Below, in pieces: positions 43,328 to 52,148 of a stretch of DNA of 64,000 nt; the first letter of the stretch is position 1, and every line of letters begins with the position of its first letter. The notes under the pieces were generated by a model. The model was not told the origin of the DNA. It saw only the letters and a list, made by a program, of their open reading frames with translations, and made no database searches. Where the stretch lies: the NCBI GenBank assembly GCA_942493075.1, contig OW818681.1, forward strand, positions 6,014,001 to 6,078,000, given 5' to 3'. This DNA is from JBBQYD01 sp942493075 (GTDB taxonomy: Bacteria; Verrucomicrobiota; Verrucomicrobiia; Limisphaerales; UBA8199). The position numbers and the translations under genes are program-made.

Positions 43328-45958
43328 ATGAAAAACACAAAAGCAGCGTCTCTCCTCCCCGGCGTGGCGGTTCTGGTCATTGTACTTTGCGTGTTTTTCT
43401 GGAGGAGCGCGGTTCCGGAGTTGATCGTTTTCTCCAATGATGGCCCGGTCGGGACCCTGGTCCAAGACTCCCGAAGCGTGCCGGAAATTTTTACTGGCGA
43501 GTGGTCCGATCTGAACTCGCTTGGGTTGCGTGGCGGAGGGGCGGTGCCAAGTTTCTCTTATTTGATACTGCTCATCATGGGACCCATCGGTTTCGCAAAG
43601 TTCGATGTGCCGATCGCGATTCTGATTCTAGGTTTCAGCGCATGGACTTGCTTCCGTTGCTACAAAATGACCCCCGCCGTCTGCCTCATTGGCGCCGGGG
43701 CTGCGATGCTGAACTCCACATTCTTTTCTGCTGCTTGCTGGGGGGTTGCATCACAAACGATCGCAATCGGCATGGTCTTTCTAGCCATCGGTTCGTTGGC
43801 AGATACGACATCACCACGGCGCTGGCTGCGGGTGATCATGGCAGGACTGGCTGTAGGCATGGCCGTCATGGAAGGATCGGATATCGGCGCCATATTCAGC
43901 ATGTACGTGGCCCTGTTCGCTATGTACCAGGCTTGGACGGCTGAAGGACCGCGGCTAAAGAACTTGGCCACAGGAGCGGTGCGGGTTGGACTCGTCGCCG
44001 TCTTTGCAGCTCTCCTCGCAGCGCAAACCATCGATGTGCTCGTTACTACCCAGATCCAGGGGGTCAGCGGCGCGGGACAGGACGGTCGTAACAAGGAGCA
44101 ACGCTGGGACTGGGCTACCCAATGGAGTTTCCCAAAGAAAGAAACCCTGGGCATCGTGGTTCCGGGATTCTTCGGCTACCGAATGGATACACCGGAAGGT
44201 GGAAACTACTGGGGCGGTGTGGGCCGTGATCCATCGTGGGACCGTTACTTTGCCTCGGGAGCCCGTGGCGCTCCGCCGCAGGGGGCCATGCGGTTCTCAG
44301 GCGGCGGCCCTTATGCCGGTGTAGCCGTCGTGTTGATTAGCCTCTGGGCGATCTTTCAAGCCTTTCGCAAAAAGGATTCCGTGTTCCCCCTGGCAGAGCG
44401 CAAATACGTTTGGTTTTGGGCTTTCACCGCCTTCGTAGCACTGCTTCTGGCTTTCGGACGCTTCGCGCCGTTCTACCAATTCCTCTATGCCCTGCCCTAC
44501 TTTTCAACGATCCGCAACCCGGCAAAGTTTTTGCACATTTTCAACTTCGCCCTCGTCATGGCGTTTGCCTTCGGTGCGAACCGTCTCTGGCGTGTTTACC
44601 TCGAAAATGCAGGTCTGGCCACGAACGGTCTCAAGAAACCCGTCCGTAGCTGGTTCTCACGGGCCGGCACGTTTGATCGCCGTTGGCTCACAGGCATCAT
44701 GGTTTGCTTTGGCGTCAGCCTGGTCGGATGGCTGATCTACGCGACATCCCAGGAAGCGATGATCAAGTATCTCCAAGTGGTCGGCTTCGACGATGTCATG
44801 GGCAAATCCATCGCCGCGTTCAGCGCCCGCCAGATTGGGTGGTTTCTCCTGTTCCTGGGGTTGTCTGCGGGATGGTTCGCTCTTGTTCAGAGCGGTCGCT
44901 TCTCTGGCGCGAAAGCCAGGACCGGCATGATTCTGCTCCTGTTGCTCGTGGCCGCGGACCTTGGCCGCGCCAACCTGCCCTGGATCAAATATTGGGATTA
45001 CAAGGAAAAGTACGAGACCAACCCAGTGATCGAGGAATTGCGCAAGCGTCCCTTCGAGCAACGCGTCGCGATCCTCCCGTTTAATCCGCCACCGCAACTT
45101 GAGATGCTGAATAAGATGTATCAATACGAGTGGGCGCAGCATCATTTCCAGTACTACGACATCCATTCTTTGGATGTGGTGCAGATGCCCCGTATGCCGG
45201 AAGATCTGGCAGCGTTTCAGATGGCTCTTCAACCCGATGGCTCTCCTGCCACTATCTATCGGCTAACACGTCGATGGGAGCTCACCAGCACCCGCTACAT
45301 CCTGGCCGCGGCTGATTACATGGAGCCTTTAAACCGGGAGCTCGATGGGGGCAAAGGCAGGTTCGCTCCTCGGATGCTTTTCGATATTGTCCAGCGTCCG
45401 GGGGTGATTTCGCCTTCGCGTTTTGAGGACTTCACCGCCATTCCGTCCACCAACGGACCTTACGCTATCATCGAGTTCAGTGGCGCGCTGCCTCGCGCAT
45501 CCCTGTTCACCGGATGGCAGGTCGTCACCAACGATCAAGCCGCGTTGGAAACCCTCGCCTCCAATGAATTTAATCCGTGGCAAAAAGTCGTCGTCTCCAG
45601 TCCCATTCCGGGCAGCGCCCAGGTTCAGGGAACGAACGTCGGTAGCGTCGTCTATAAGGCCTATTCTTCCAAGCACATCCAACTCAGCGCTACTGCCCCG
45701 CAGCCTTCGATCCTGCTGCTCAACGACCGCTTTGATCCAAATTGGAATGTGTCCATAGACGGCAAACCGGCGCAACTCCTGCGCTGCAATTACCTCATGC
45801 GTGGTGTCCAGGTGCCCCAGGGGGAACACCTGGTGGAATTCAAGTTCCAGCCGCCGATCAAAGGCCTCTACGTCAGCCTGGCAACCTGGGCAGTGGGTTT
45901 GATGGTGGGCGCCTATCTGCTGGTCACGGGCCTGCGGAAAAAGGAAGTCACACCGTAG
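43328..45958 (+). CDS. YfhO-like polytopic membrane protein
   Basis: An 876-residue protein with about twelve membrane helices spread over residues 8-560 and again at about 850, separated by extracytoplasmic loops, plus a soluble C-terminal domain (about 580-840). The layout (helices, then a beta-rich domain, then a final helix) matches YfhO/GT-C type membrane proteins of uncertain enzymology, often found in glycan or lipoteichoic-acid modification. P-Y-F-S-T-I-R-N-P-A-K-F near residue 395 is a typical loop for this class. It is coexpressed with the upstream methyltransferase. Without a clear glycosyltransferase motif I leave the function open. Confidence 0.75.
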   Translation: MKNTKAASLLPGVAVLVIVLCVFFWRSAVPELIVFSNDGPVGTLVQDSRSVPEIFTGEWSDLNSLGLRGGGAVPSFSYLILLIMGPIGFAKFDVPIAILILGFSAWTCFRCYKMTPAVCLIGAGAAMLNSTFFSAACWGVASQTIAIGMVFLAIGSLADTTSPRRWLRVIMAGLAVGMAVMEGSDIGAIFSMYVALFAMYQAWTAEGPRLKNLATGAVRVGLVAVFAALLAAQTIDVLVTTQIQGVSGAGQDGRNKEQRWDWATQWSFPKKETLGIVVPGFFGYRMDTPEGGNYWGGVGRDPSWDRYFASGARGAPPQGAMRFSGGGPYAGVAVVLISLWAIFQAFRKKDSVFPLAERKYVWFWAFTAFVALLLAFGRFAPFYQFLYALPYFSTIRNPAKFLHIFNFALVMAFAFGANRLWRVYLENAGLATNGLKKPVRSWFSRAGTFDRRWLTGIMVCFGVSLVGWLIYATSQEAMIKYLQVVGFDDVMGKSIAAFSARQIGWFLLFLGLSAGWFALVQSGRFSGAKARTGMILLLLLVAADLGRANLPWIKYWDYKEKYETNPVIEELRKRPFEQRVAILPFNPPPQLEMLNKMYQYEWAQHHFQYYDIHSLDVVQMPRMPEDLAAFQMALQPDGSPATIYRLTRRWELTSTRYILAAADYMEPLNRELDGGKGRFAPRMLFDIVQRPGVISPSRFEDFTAIPSTNGPYAIIEFSGALPRASLFTGWQVVTNDQAALETLASNEFNPWQKVVVSSPIPGSAQVQGTNVGSVVYKAYSSKHIQLSATAPQPSILLLNDRFDPNWNVSIDGKPAQLLRCNYLMRGVQVPQGEHLVEFKFQPPIKGLYVSLATWAVGLMVGAYLLVTGLRKKEVTP

Positions 45959-45984
45959 TCGGTTAGATAGAACCGGCTGACTTA

Positions 45985-46050
45985 GGTAGGGCGGCATCGC
46001 CTGAGGCCGCCGAAATTCAATACGGTAGGGCGGCATTGCCAAGGCCGCCG
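45985..46050. repeat. Two copies of a GTAGGGCGGCAT hairpin
   Basis: Copy 1 starts at 45986 (GTAGGGCGGCATCGCC, pairing GGCGGC with GCCGCC); copy 2 starts at 46025 and shares GTAGGGCGGCAT. Both are short stems in the gap between convergent genes; the larger family member GCCCTACCACT lies at 46089-46123. Confidence 0.5.
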
Positions 46051-46088
46051 ATGCCCTACACCACAAACGCCTCGATAAACCCTCAAAA

Positions 46089-46123
46089 AGGCGCCCTGCA
46101 GCGGGAGCGCCCTACCACTGAAG
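46089..46123 (+). repeat. Dispersed hairpin, GCCCTACCACT family, copy 3
   Basis: GGCGCCC and GGGAGCGCC arms around TGCAGC, followed by CTACCACTGAAG. The stem is imperfect, unlike copies 1 and 2. It ends about ten bases before the stop of the Nif3-like gene. Confidence 0.5.
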
Positions 46124-46132
46124 CGCCGCCGA

Positions 46133-46894
46133 TCAAAGCCCGGTCGGATGATCCAGAAACGCCCAGGGCACGCTATACTTCTGTGATAAGTGCGCCGCCA
46201 GCGCTTTCACCCCGAACGTTTCCGTCGCGTAATGGCCACCGTAAAGCACATTTACTCGCAAATCCTCAGCCAGGGCATAGGTCCAATGTGGCCCTTCACC
46301 CGTGATGAAGGTATCGACCCCCTCAGCGGCTGCCTTCGCGAGTTCCGCGCCAGCACCTCCACTCACAATTCCGATCTTGCGGCACTCCGTGGGCCCGCCC
46401 GGCAGCAGGGTTACTCGTCCTCCCAGCGTGGCTTCGAGCCTGGTCGTCAGCTCGGCGCGATCCATCCTGACCTTTGTCTTCAGGCCGATCGACTGCCCTT
46501 TAGAAACGAAGAACGGTGTGGTGCTCATAAATCCCAACGCTCGTGCGAGCTGGATGTTGTTTCCCAGCTTAGGGTGCAAGTCCAGTGGGAGGTGCGAGCT
46601 GTACACGGCCATATTGTGAGCTAAAAGCATCTTCAGCAGCTCGTAGCGCCGACCCGTCCATGGATGGGACGCCCCCCAAAACAAACCGTGATGCGCGATC
46701 AAAAGATCAGCGCCGCCCTGAACCGCCATGCTCACCGTGGTGGCCGTTGCGTCCACCACGGCTGCGATGCTGGAAACTTTCCCGTTGTTCTCCACCTGCA
46801 GCCCGTTTACCGCGCCGTCGTAATCCATGATTTCAGCGGTACGCAACAGTTGGTCCGAGTAACTTGTGATCCGGGATAGTGCCACTTGAGCCAT
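46133..46894 (-). CDS. Nif3-like dinuclear metal center protein
   Basis: A 253-residue Nif3/DUF34 family protein (the YqfO/YbgI fold, a ring-shaped hexamer with two metal ions per site). Visible metal ligands: A-H-H-G-L-F-W (about 67-73) and the N-terminal S-S-H-L-P-L-D (about 103), plus G-H-Y-A-T-E near the C-terminus. Possible role as a hydrolase of a nucleotide-type substrate; family function is not settled. Start at 46894 (M-A-Q-V-A-L) is chosen over the upstream frame as it matches the usual length of 245-260. Confidence 0.88.
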   Translation of the reverse strand: MAQVALSRITSYSDQLLRTAEIMDYDGAVNGLQVENNGKVSSIAAVVDATATTVSMAVQGGADLLIAHHGLFWGASHPWTGRRYELLKMLLAHNMAVYSSHLPLDLHPKLGNNIQLARALGFMSTTPFFVSKGQSIGLKTKVRMDRAELTTRLEATLGGRVTLLPGGPTECRKIGIVSGGAGAELAKAAAEGVDTFITGEGPHWTYALAEDLRVNVLYGGHYATETFGVKALAAHLSQKYSVPWAFLDHPTGL

Positions 46895-46986
46895 GCGACT
46901 GAAGAAAGCATAAAGAGGAAGCGGTGCAAAGGGTTTTCCCGGGTTTTGGCGGGTGTCTGGGGTGTGCAAATAATTGCATCTGCGTA

Positions 46987-47014
46987 TTGAATTCCTTGGC
47001 AGGACTCCTATAGT
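46987..47014 (+). promoter_or_regulatory. speA: Promoter of speA
   Basis: TTGAAT (46987-46992), 16-bp spacer, TATAGT (47009-47014), 23 bp before the ATG at 47038. Confidence 0.6.
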
Positions 47015-47037
47015 GCGCCTCAGCGTGGATTATATAA

Positions 47038-48978
47038 ATGAGCAATTGTAGCGACGAGCCTGAGCCCTGGAGCATTCCGCAAGCGCGGCTGCTTTATAAC
47101 ATTAATCGGTGGGGGGCAGAATACTTCGATATCAACGATTCCGGTCATGTGGTGGCCATGCCCCAGCGCCAAGCAGGTGCGGCGGTGGATTTAACCGATG
47201 TCCTCGAGGAAGCCAAGGCGCGCGGATTGAAGTTCCCGCTACTGATTCGCTTCCAGGATATCCTGCGGCACAGGGTAGAGTCCATCAACACCGCTTTCCG
47301 CAACGCGATTACCGAGTTTAATTACCAGGGCCATTACCGGGGAGTGTTTCCGGTAAAGGTCAACCAGCTCCGCGAAGTCGTGGAGGAGATCCTGGATGCG
47401 GGCAGGCCGTTCGATTACGGCCTGGAGGTTGGCAGCAAGCCGGAGCTGTTCGCAGGCCTGGCCCTGCAAAACCAGATCGGCAGCCTCATCGTCTGCAACG
47501 GCTACAAAGACGCCCAGTTCATTCGCATGGCCATGCTCGGCATCAAGCTCGGCAAGCGCGTGATCATGATCGTTGAGAAGCTCGAAGAGCTTCGCCAAAT
47601 CATTTCGATTTCCAAACAGCTCGGGGTCGAACCGATGATCGGTGTGCGTGCCCGGCTGCTCAGCAAAGGCGGCGGTAAGTGGGCCGAGAGCGGCGGTGAG
47701 AATGCCAAGTTCGGCCTGAGCACCGCCGAGCTGCTTGAGGCCACCCAAATGCTCAAAGCCGAGAACCTCGGCCATTGCTTCAAGCTCCTTCATTTTCACA
47801 TCGGCTCGCAGGTGCCGGATATCCTTATTGTCAAACGCGCCGTGCAGGAAGCCGCCCGTTTTTACGCCAAGCTCTACAAGATGGGCTTCGCGATCGAATA
47901 CATGGACGTCGGCGGAGGTTTGGGTGTCGATTACGATGGCAGCCGATCTGCCTTCGACAGCTCGACCAACTACACCCTTCAGGAATACGCCAATGACATC
48001 GTCTATTACATTGGCGATGTCTGCAACACCGAGAACGTGCCGCACCCTGGGATCATCAGCGAGAGCGGTCGCGCCGTTGTAGCGCACCATAGTGTGTTGA
48101 TCGTAGAGGTCTTTGGTGCCATTGAAAAACTCAGTCCCGCGGGCACTTTCGAATACGGCGTCAGCGATCACGCGCTCGTCAAAGAGTTGGTGGACATCAG
48201 GAAAAACCTTCCGAAGCTGAACAAGCTTGAGGCGTATCACGATGCCCTCGAACGCAAGGAAGACGCCCAGCACATGTTCACCCTGGGCATGCTGGACCTG
48301 CCGGACAAAGCCAAGATCGAAACGCTTTACTGGGAGATCAGCCGGGACGTCGTCGATAGCTTTAAAGGCCAGGCCTATATCCCGGAAGAAATCCGCAAGC
48401 TTGAGGACAGCCTAGGTGACCAGTATCTCTGCAATTTCTCCGTGTTCCAAAGCTTGCTGGATCATTGGGCCTTGGGTCAGCTTTTCCCGATCATGCCCAT
48501 CAGCCGGCTTGATGAGCGCCCCACCCGCGAGGCGACCCTGGTCGATATCACCTGCGATTCAGACGGGCAGGTGAACAAGTTCATCGATTTGCGAGATGTC
48601 CGCGACACCTTGCCGTTGCACCAACTAAACACCAGTGCCAATGGCCTCCCTGAGCCTTATTACCTCGGCTTCTTCCTGATGGGTGCTTACCAGGATATCA
48701 TGGGCGATCTCCATAACCTCTTTGGCCGAGTGAACGAGGTGCATGTCTTTCTCGATCCGGATGAGCCCGCCGGCTATTACGTGGAGGAAATCATCGAGGG
48801 AACTACCATTGTGCAGGCCCTCGATTCGGTACAATACGACGAGAAGGAACTCAAACGCCAGGTCAAGGCGCAGGTGGACGAAGCGATCAAATCCGACAGG
48901 ATGAAGCCTTCTGAAGCAATGCGGCTGCTGGATGATTACGAGCGTGGTCTGCGCGAGTACACCTATCTCAGCTTCTAG
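47038..48978 (+). CDS. speA: Biosynthetic arginine decarboxylase
   Basis: The enzyme makes agmatine from arginine, the first step of one polyamine route. The 646-residue protein is a PLP fold type III enzyme: G-V-F-P-V-K-V-N-Q carries the PLP Lys (about residue 107), H-F-H-I-G-S-Q and Y-M-D-V-G-G-G-L-G-V-D-Y are typical phosphate-binding regions, and S-E-S-G-R-A lies near 344. The size and C-terminal helical extension match SpeA, not the short lysine/ornithine forms. Agmatinase or speB/aguA genes are not in the window. A small membrane protein gene follows 10 bp after the stop. Confidence 0.95.
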   Translation: MSNCSDEPEPWSIPQARLLYNINRWGAEYFDINDSGHVVAMPQRQAGAAVDLTDVLEEAKARGLKFPLLIRFQDILRHRVESINTAFRNAITEFNYQGHYRGVFPVKVNQLREVVEEILDAGRPFDYGLEVGSKPELFAGLALQNQIGSLIVCNGYKDAQFIRMAMLGIKLGKRVIMIVEKLEELRQIISISKQLGVEPMIGVRARLLSKGGGKWAESGGENAKFGLSTAELLEATQMLKAENLGHCFKLLHFHIGSQVPDILIVKRAVQEAARFYAKLYKMGFAIEYMDVGGGLGVDYDGSRSAFDSSTNYTLQEYANDIVYYIGDVCNTENVPHPGIISESGRAVVAHHSVLIVEVFGAIEKLSPAGTFEYGVSDHALVKELVDIRKNLPKLNKLEAYHDALERKEDAQHMFTLGMLDLPDKAKIETLYWEISRDVVDSFKGQAYIPEEIRKLEDSLGDQYLCNFSVFQSLLDHWALGQLFPIMPISRLDERPTREATLVDITCDSDGQVNKFIDLRDVRDTLPLHQLNTSANGLPEPYYLGFFLMGAYQDIMGDLHNLFGRVNEVHVFLDPDEPAGYYVEEIIEGTTIVQALDSVQYDEKELKRQVKAQVDEAIKSDRMKPSEAMRLLDDYERGLREYTYLSF

Positions 48979-48988
48979 CCGCATTGGC

Positions 48989-49678
48989 ATGGACAATCCC
49001 GCACCCAATCCCGAACTGATGCGCGCCTTGGGGCGGTTGGTGAAGGGATTGTCCGCCTTGTTTTGGGGTTTGCCGCTCACCCTGCTGGTTTGTTTCCATA
49101 CCTTGCGCATGGAAGGGTTCAAAAACTTCGGGATCGTCCCTCCCATAGCGTGCACAGGGTTGCTGTTCTACGGCCTTTTGCTCCTGGGCGATTTCCAACG
49201 CCAGGAGCGGGTCTGGCGCAACGCCCTGGATTTGGCCCGTGTCCTCGCCCTCATCAACGTCGGTTTAAGTCCGTTCCTTTACTGGCTCAACCGCGTGCCC
49301 TCGAACTCCTGGTTCCTGAACATGGTGCTGGTCTTCACGTTTTCAGCCCTGCTCTTCCTTGCGAGCCTCAACGTGGTCTTGCGGCGCCTGGCCGCCATGC
49401 TGCCGGACGAATCCTTGCGCCTGGAAACCCGGCAATTCACCGCGCTGAATCTGAATTTGCTTTTCGCAACCATCCTGATTGCCGCGCTCGCAGTGGCGCT
49501 CAAGTTCATTCCGCACCTGCCGCGCGCATTCGGCATCGTTGCGGAGATGATCGAGCGTTTCAGCTTTTGGTTCCTGGTGCTGCTGGTCCTGCTCCCTCTG
49601 GCCATGACCATGGCCCTGATCTGGAAGACCAAAGAGGTCATCCTCGAAAACGTTTTCCATTCGCACGCCGCACCGTAA
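48989..49678 (+). CDS. Hypothetical membrane protein after speA
   Basis: A 229-residue protein with about five membrane helices (near 22-45, 50-70, 82-100, 112-130, 150-172 and 190-212) and no recognised family motif. It starts at ATG 48989, ten bases after the speA stop, so it is probably cotranscribed. It ends only 11 bp before the end of the convergent squalene-hopene cyclase gene. It may be a transporter or a membrane partner, but nothing in the sequence says which. Confidence 0.75.
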   Translation: MDNPAPNPELMRALGRLVKGLSALFWGLPLTLLVCFHTLRMEGFKNFGIVPPIACTGLLFYGLLLLGDFQRQERVWRNALDLARVLALINVGLSPFLYWLNRVPSNSWFLNMVLVFTFSALLFLASLNVVLRRLAAMLPDESLRLETRQFTALNLNLLFATILIAALAVALKFIPHLPRAFGIVAEMIERFSFWFLVLLVLLPLAMTMALIWKTKEVILENVFHSHAAP

Positions 49679-49689
49679 GGCGGCGCCTG

Positions 49690-51780
49690 CTACCGCCCTG
49701 AAGGCGAGTTACCGGCGAGCGGCCTCTGCCCGTGTCCGTTCATGCCCTTCCGTGCCGCCCATCTTCCCAAAGCCTGCATCGGGAAGTAGTGCCGGTACAT
49801 GTTGTAATTGATCATGAACCCGCGCGCCAACTCGCGCCCTTGCGCCAAGGCAGCGGTGTTCTTTTTCAAGTTGATCCGCTCACCGATGCCGTAGCCAGGA
49901 AAACCGCATCCCACGTAATGAGGCTCATCCCAGGTGCCATTACTCTGATGCGCGAGCAGCCAATCGACTCCGCGCTGAATCGCGCGCTCAAATCGTGAAT
50001 CGCCAATTGCCAGCAAACCGATCAGCGCCCAGGCCGTTTGGGATGGTGTGCTCGGCCCGGTTGCCCTGAGAGAATCATCCATGTAAGAGCCACAGGATTC
50101 GCCCCAGCCGCCACTGGTGCTCTGCTTGGAAACCAGCCATTCGCCGGCTTTCATAATCCGTGGGTCCTGCATGTTGAACCCGACCGCGCGCAAACCCGGC
50201 AGAACCAGCGCTGTGCCATACAAATGATTCACACCCCAGCGGCCGAACCAGCTTCCTTCAGGTTCCTGCTCGCGCATGACATAGTCCACAGCGCGCTTCA
50301 CGGCCGGGTCCGTCATGGTGTAACCCATCAACCCGAGAGCCTCGAGCTTGTGCCCGGTTAAATCCGCGCTCGGCGGATCAAGCACCTCGCCAAAATCACA
50401 GAACGGAATGCGCGTGAGCACCCATCGATTGTTATCTTTATCGAACGCACCCCAGCCGCCATTGGAAGATTGCATGGCGCGCACCCAGCCCTCTGCGCGG
50501 CGGATCGCCTCATCGATCCGCGCATGCCAGGAAGGCGGCACCACCGATCGAACCCGCACCAGAACAATGAGCGCCACTGCGGTGTCATCCAGATCGGGGT
50601 AGAACGTGTTGGCGCGTTCAAACGCCCATCCGCCGCATTCAACTCCTTTTACGGTGATCGCCCAATCACCTTTGATGAGGATCTGCTTCTTCAGAATCCA
50701 ATCCAGAGCGGGCAGCATCTGGGGGAAACTCTGGGCCGTTGCGCCGCAATCCAACAGCGCCTGCAAAGTGAGCAGTGTATCCCAAATCGGCGATTCGCTG
50801 GCTTGCAGGTAGATCGCGCCGTCCCGTTCGTAGGTCCAATGATGATTCCACGCGTCCAACCCGGCGTGAACCACCGGATGATCCAGCGCGTAGCCCTCCG
50901 TCTTGAGAGCCATGAGACTGTAAATCCAGGGCGGCTGAATACCACCCCACGCCCCATCGGCATCCTGATGCCGGATCAGCCATTCCAGGCAAAGCTTGAT
51001 CGACTCCTCACGGCCCGGTTTAACCGGGCTGCTCATATACCAATGGAGAATCTTCTCGTTCAAACGGAAGTACGCAGGCCAAAAGCCGCTCAGCCGTTTC
51101 GGCATGCTGTAGTCAAAATTCTCACGGCCTTGAGGGAACAACTCATCGAGCCGTGCCTCAGTTGGCAGCGGCTTAACCGGACGCCGCGCGGATACGATGG
51201 CCAGCGGCACGATCGTTGCTCGAGCCCAGCTTGCGAACCAATAAATGTTAAATGGCGCCCAGGTTGGCAGCCGGATCATCTCGGGCGGCACAACTGGCGT
51301 ATGATCCCACGGCCACTCCCCGATCAACGCCAGCCAGATGCGGGTGAAATTCCGGATCTGCTTGAGGCCGCCGTGCGCCATGATCCATTCCCGAGCCTTC
51401 CGCAAAGGCGGAGCATCGGGACTATAGCCAGAGCAGCGCAGCGCCGCATAACATTCCACGGTGGTATTGATGTCCCCCATGGGCGCCTGGTGATAAACCT
51501 CCCACGATCCATCCGGTCGCTGCTCGCGGAGAATCGCCCGGATGATCCCCGGCAGTTTGGGATCGTTCTTCACCCCGAGGAAATACATCCCCAGGACCCA
51601 TTGCGCCTCCATGCAACAATTGGATTCAAGCATGCCCACCCAGAACCCTTCGGGCTCCTGGTGCTCGATGAGCCAGTTCATCGCCCGGGAAGCAGCTTGC
51701 TCAGCAGGGCGAGCCGGCGCAGCCAGCCGGGGCCAGAGATCGAATTGAGGAGCTTGTGTGCTATCGAGCGCGGGTTGCAT
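49690..51780 (-). CDS. shc: Squalene-hopene cyclase
   Basis: The enzyme turns squalene into hopene, the first committed step of hopanoid synthesis, on the membrane. The 696-residue protein has the acid motif D-L-D-D (the D-x-D-D catalytic motif, about 393-396 in F-Y-P-D-L-D-D-T-A) and several QW-type repeats (for example D-G-S-W-E, G-G-W-G-A-F, G-S-W-F-G-R-W, G-G-W-G-E, G-T-W-D-E). The last 12 or so residues (G-H-G-Q-R-P-L-A-G) are encoded by a TCCGTG-type dispersed repeat, so the native tail may be shorter in relatives. No hpn genes flank it. Confidence 0.94.
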   Translation of the reverse strand: MQPALDSTQAPQFDLWPRLAAPARPAEQAASRAMNWLIEHQEPEGFWVGMLESNCCMEAQWVLGMYFLGVKNDPKLPGIIRAILREQRPDGSWEVYHQAPMGDINTTVECYAALRCSGYSPDAPPLRKAREWIMAHGGLKQIRNFTRIWLALIGEWPWDHTPVVPPEMIRLPTWAPFNIYWFASWARATIVPLAIVSARRPVKPLPTEARLDELFPQGRENFDYSMPKRLSGFWPAYFRLNEKILHWYMSSPVKPGREESIKLCLEWLIRHQDADGAWGGIQPPWIYSLMALKTEGYALDHPVVHAGLDAWNHHWTYERDGAIYLQASESPIWDTLLTLQALLDCGATAQSFPQMLPALDWILKKQILIKGDWAITVKGVECGGWAFERANTFYPDLDDTAVALIVLVRVRSVVPPSWHARIDEAIRRAEGWVRAMQSSNGGWGAFDKDNNRWVLTRIPFCDFGEVLDPPSADLTGHKLEALGLMGYTMTDPAVKRAVDYVMREQEPEGSWFGRWGVNHLYGTALVLPGLRAVGFNMQDPRIMKAGEWLVSKQSTSGGWGESCGSYMDDSLRATGPSTPSQTAWALIGLLAIGDSRFERAIQRGVDWLLAHQSNGTWDEPHYVGCGFPGYGIGERINLKKNTAALAQGRELARGFMINYNMYRHYFPMQALGRWAARKGMNGHGQRPLAGNSPSGR

Positions 51781-52148
51781 CTTGTGAAGTGAGAGGAACG
51801 ATCACCAGCAGGCCGAATTGGCCGCTGATGAATGTTCGAGGGGCCGGGAACCCGGAGCAATGCCCGCTGCCGCTCGATTAAAACAATCGTGCGGCCGCAA
51901 AGGGAACCCGTGTTGGCTGAAAAAGTGCCTCACCACTATGAATAAATGTCCATTTACGGCAGAAAGTCAACTCCCGAGGCGCTCCCATGGGCTCCCCCGC
52001 CTGCCATCTCTGGGCGAGATTACGGGTCTTTATCCGTGTTTTCCCCCTCCGTTGCAGGTTTGACTACGCGACCGTTTCGGATACAGTGGCATACCCGTCC
52101 GGCCAAAACCCAGGCCGGACTATCGAACCGGCACATTGGTTCCGAGTT
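51781..52148. other. Divergent promoter region, shc and mla operon
   Basis: No gene in this 368-bp stretch. It carries the promoter of the mla genes (separate entry) and, on the other strand, presumably that of shc, for which I found no good match. Confidence 0.6.
52060..52087 (+). promoter_or_regulatory. Promoter of the mla operon
   Basis: TTGACT (52060-52065), 16-bp spacer, TACAGT (52082-52087), 62 bp ahead of the mlaE start. Same architecture as the ilvC promoter. Confidence 0.5.

Noticed and set aside
47239..48273. 344-codon open frame antisense to speA
   Set aside because: Overlaps a well-supported arginine decarboxylase; no start signals or domain.
50470..51792. 440-codon open frame antisense to shc
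   Set aside because: Complete overlap with a convincing squalene-hopene cyclase gene; translated product has no known features.
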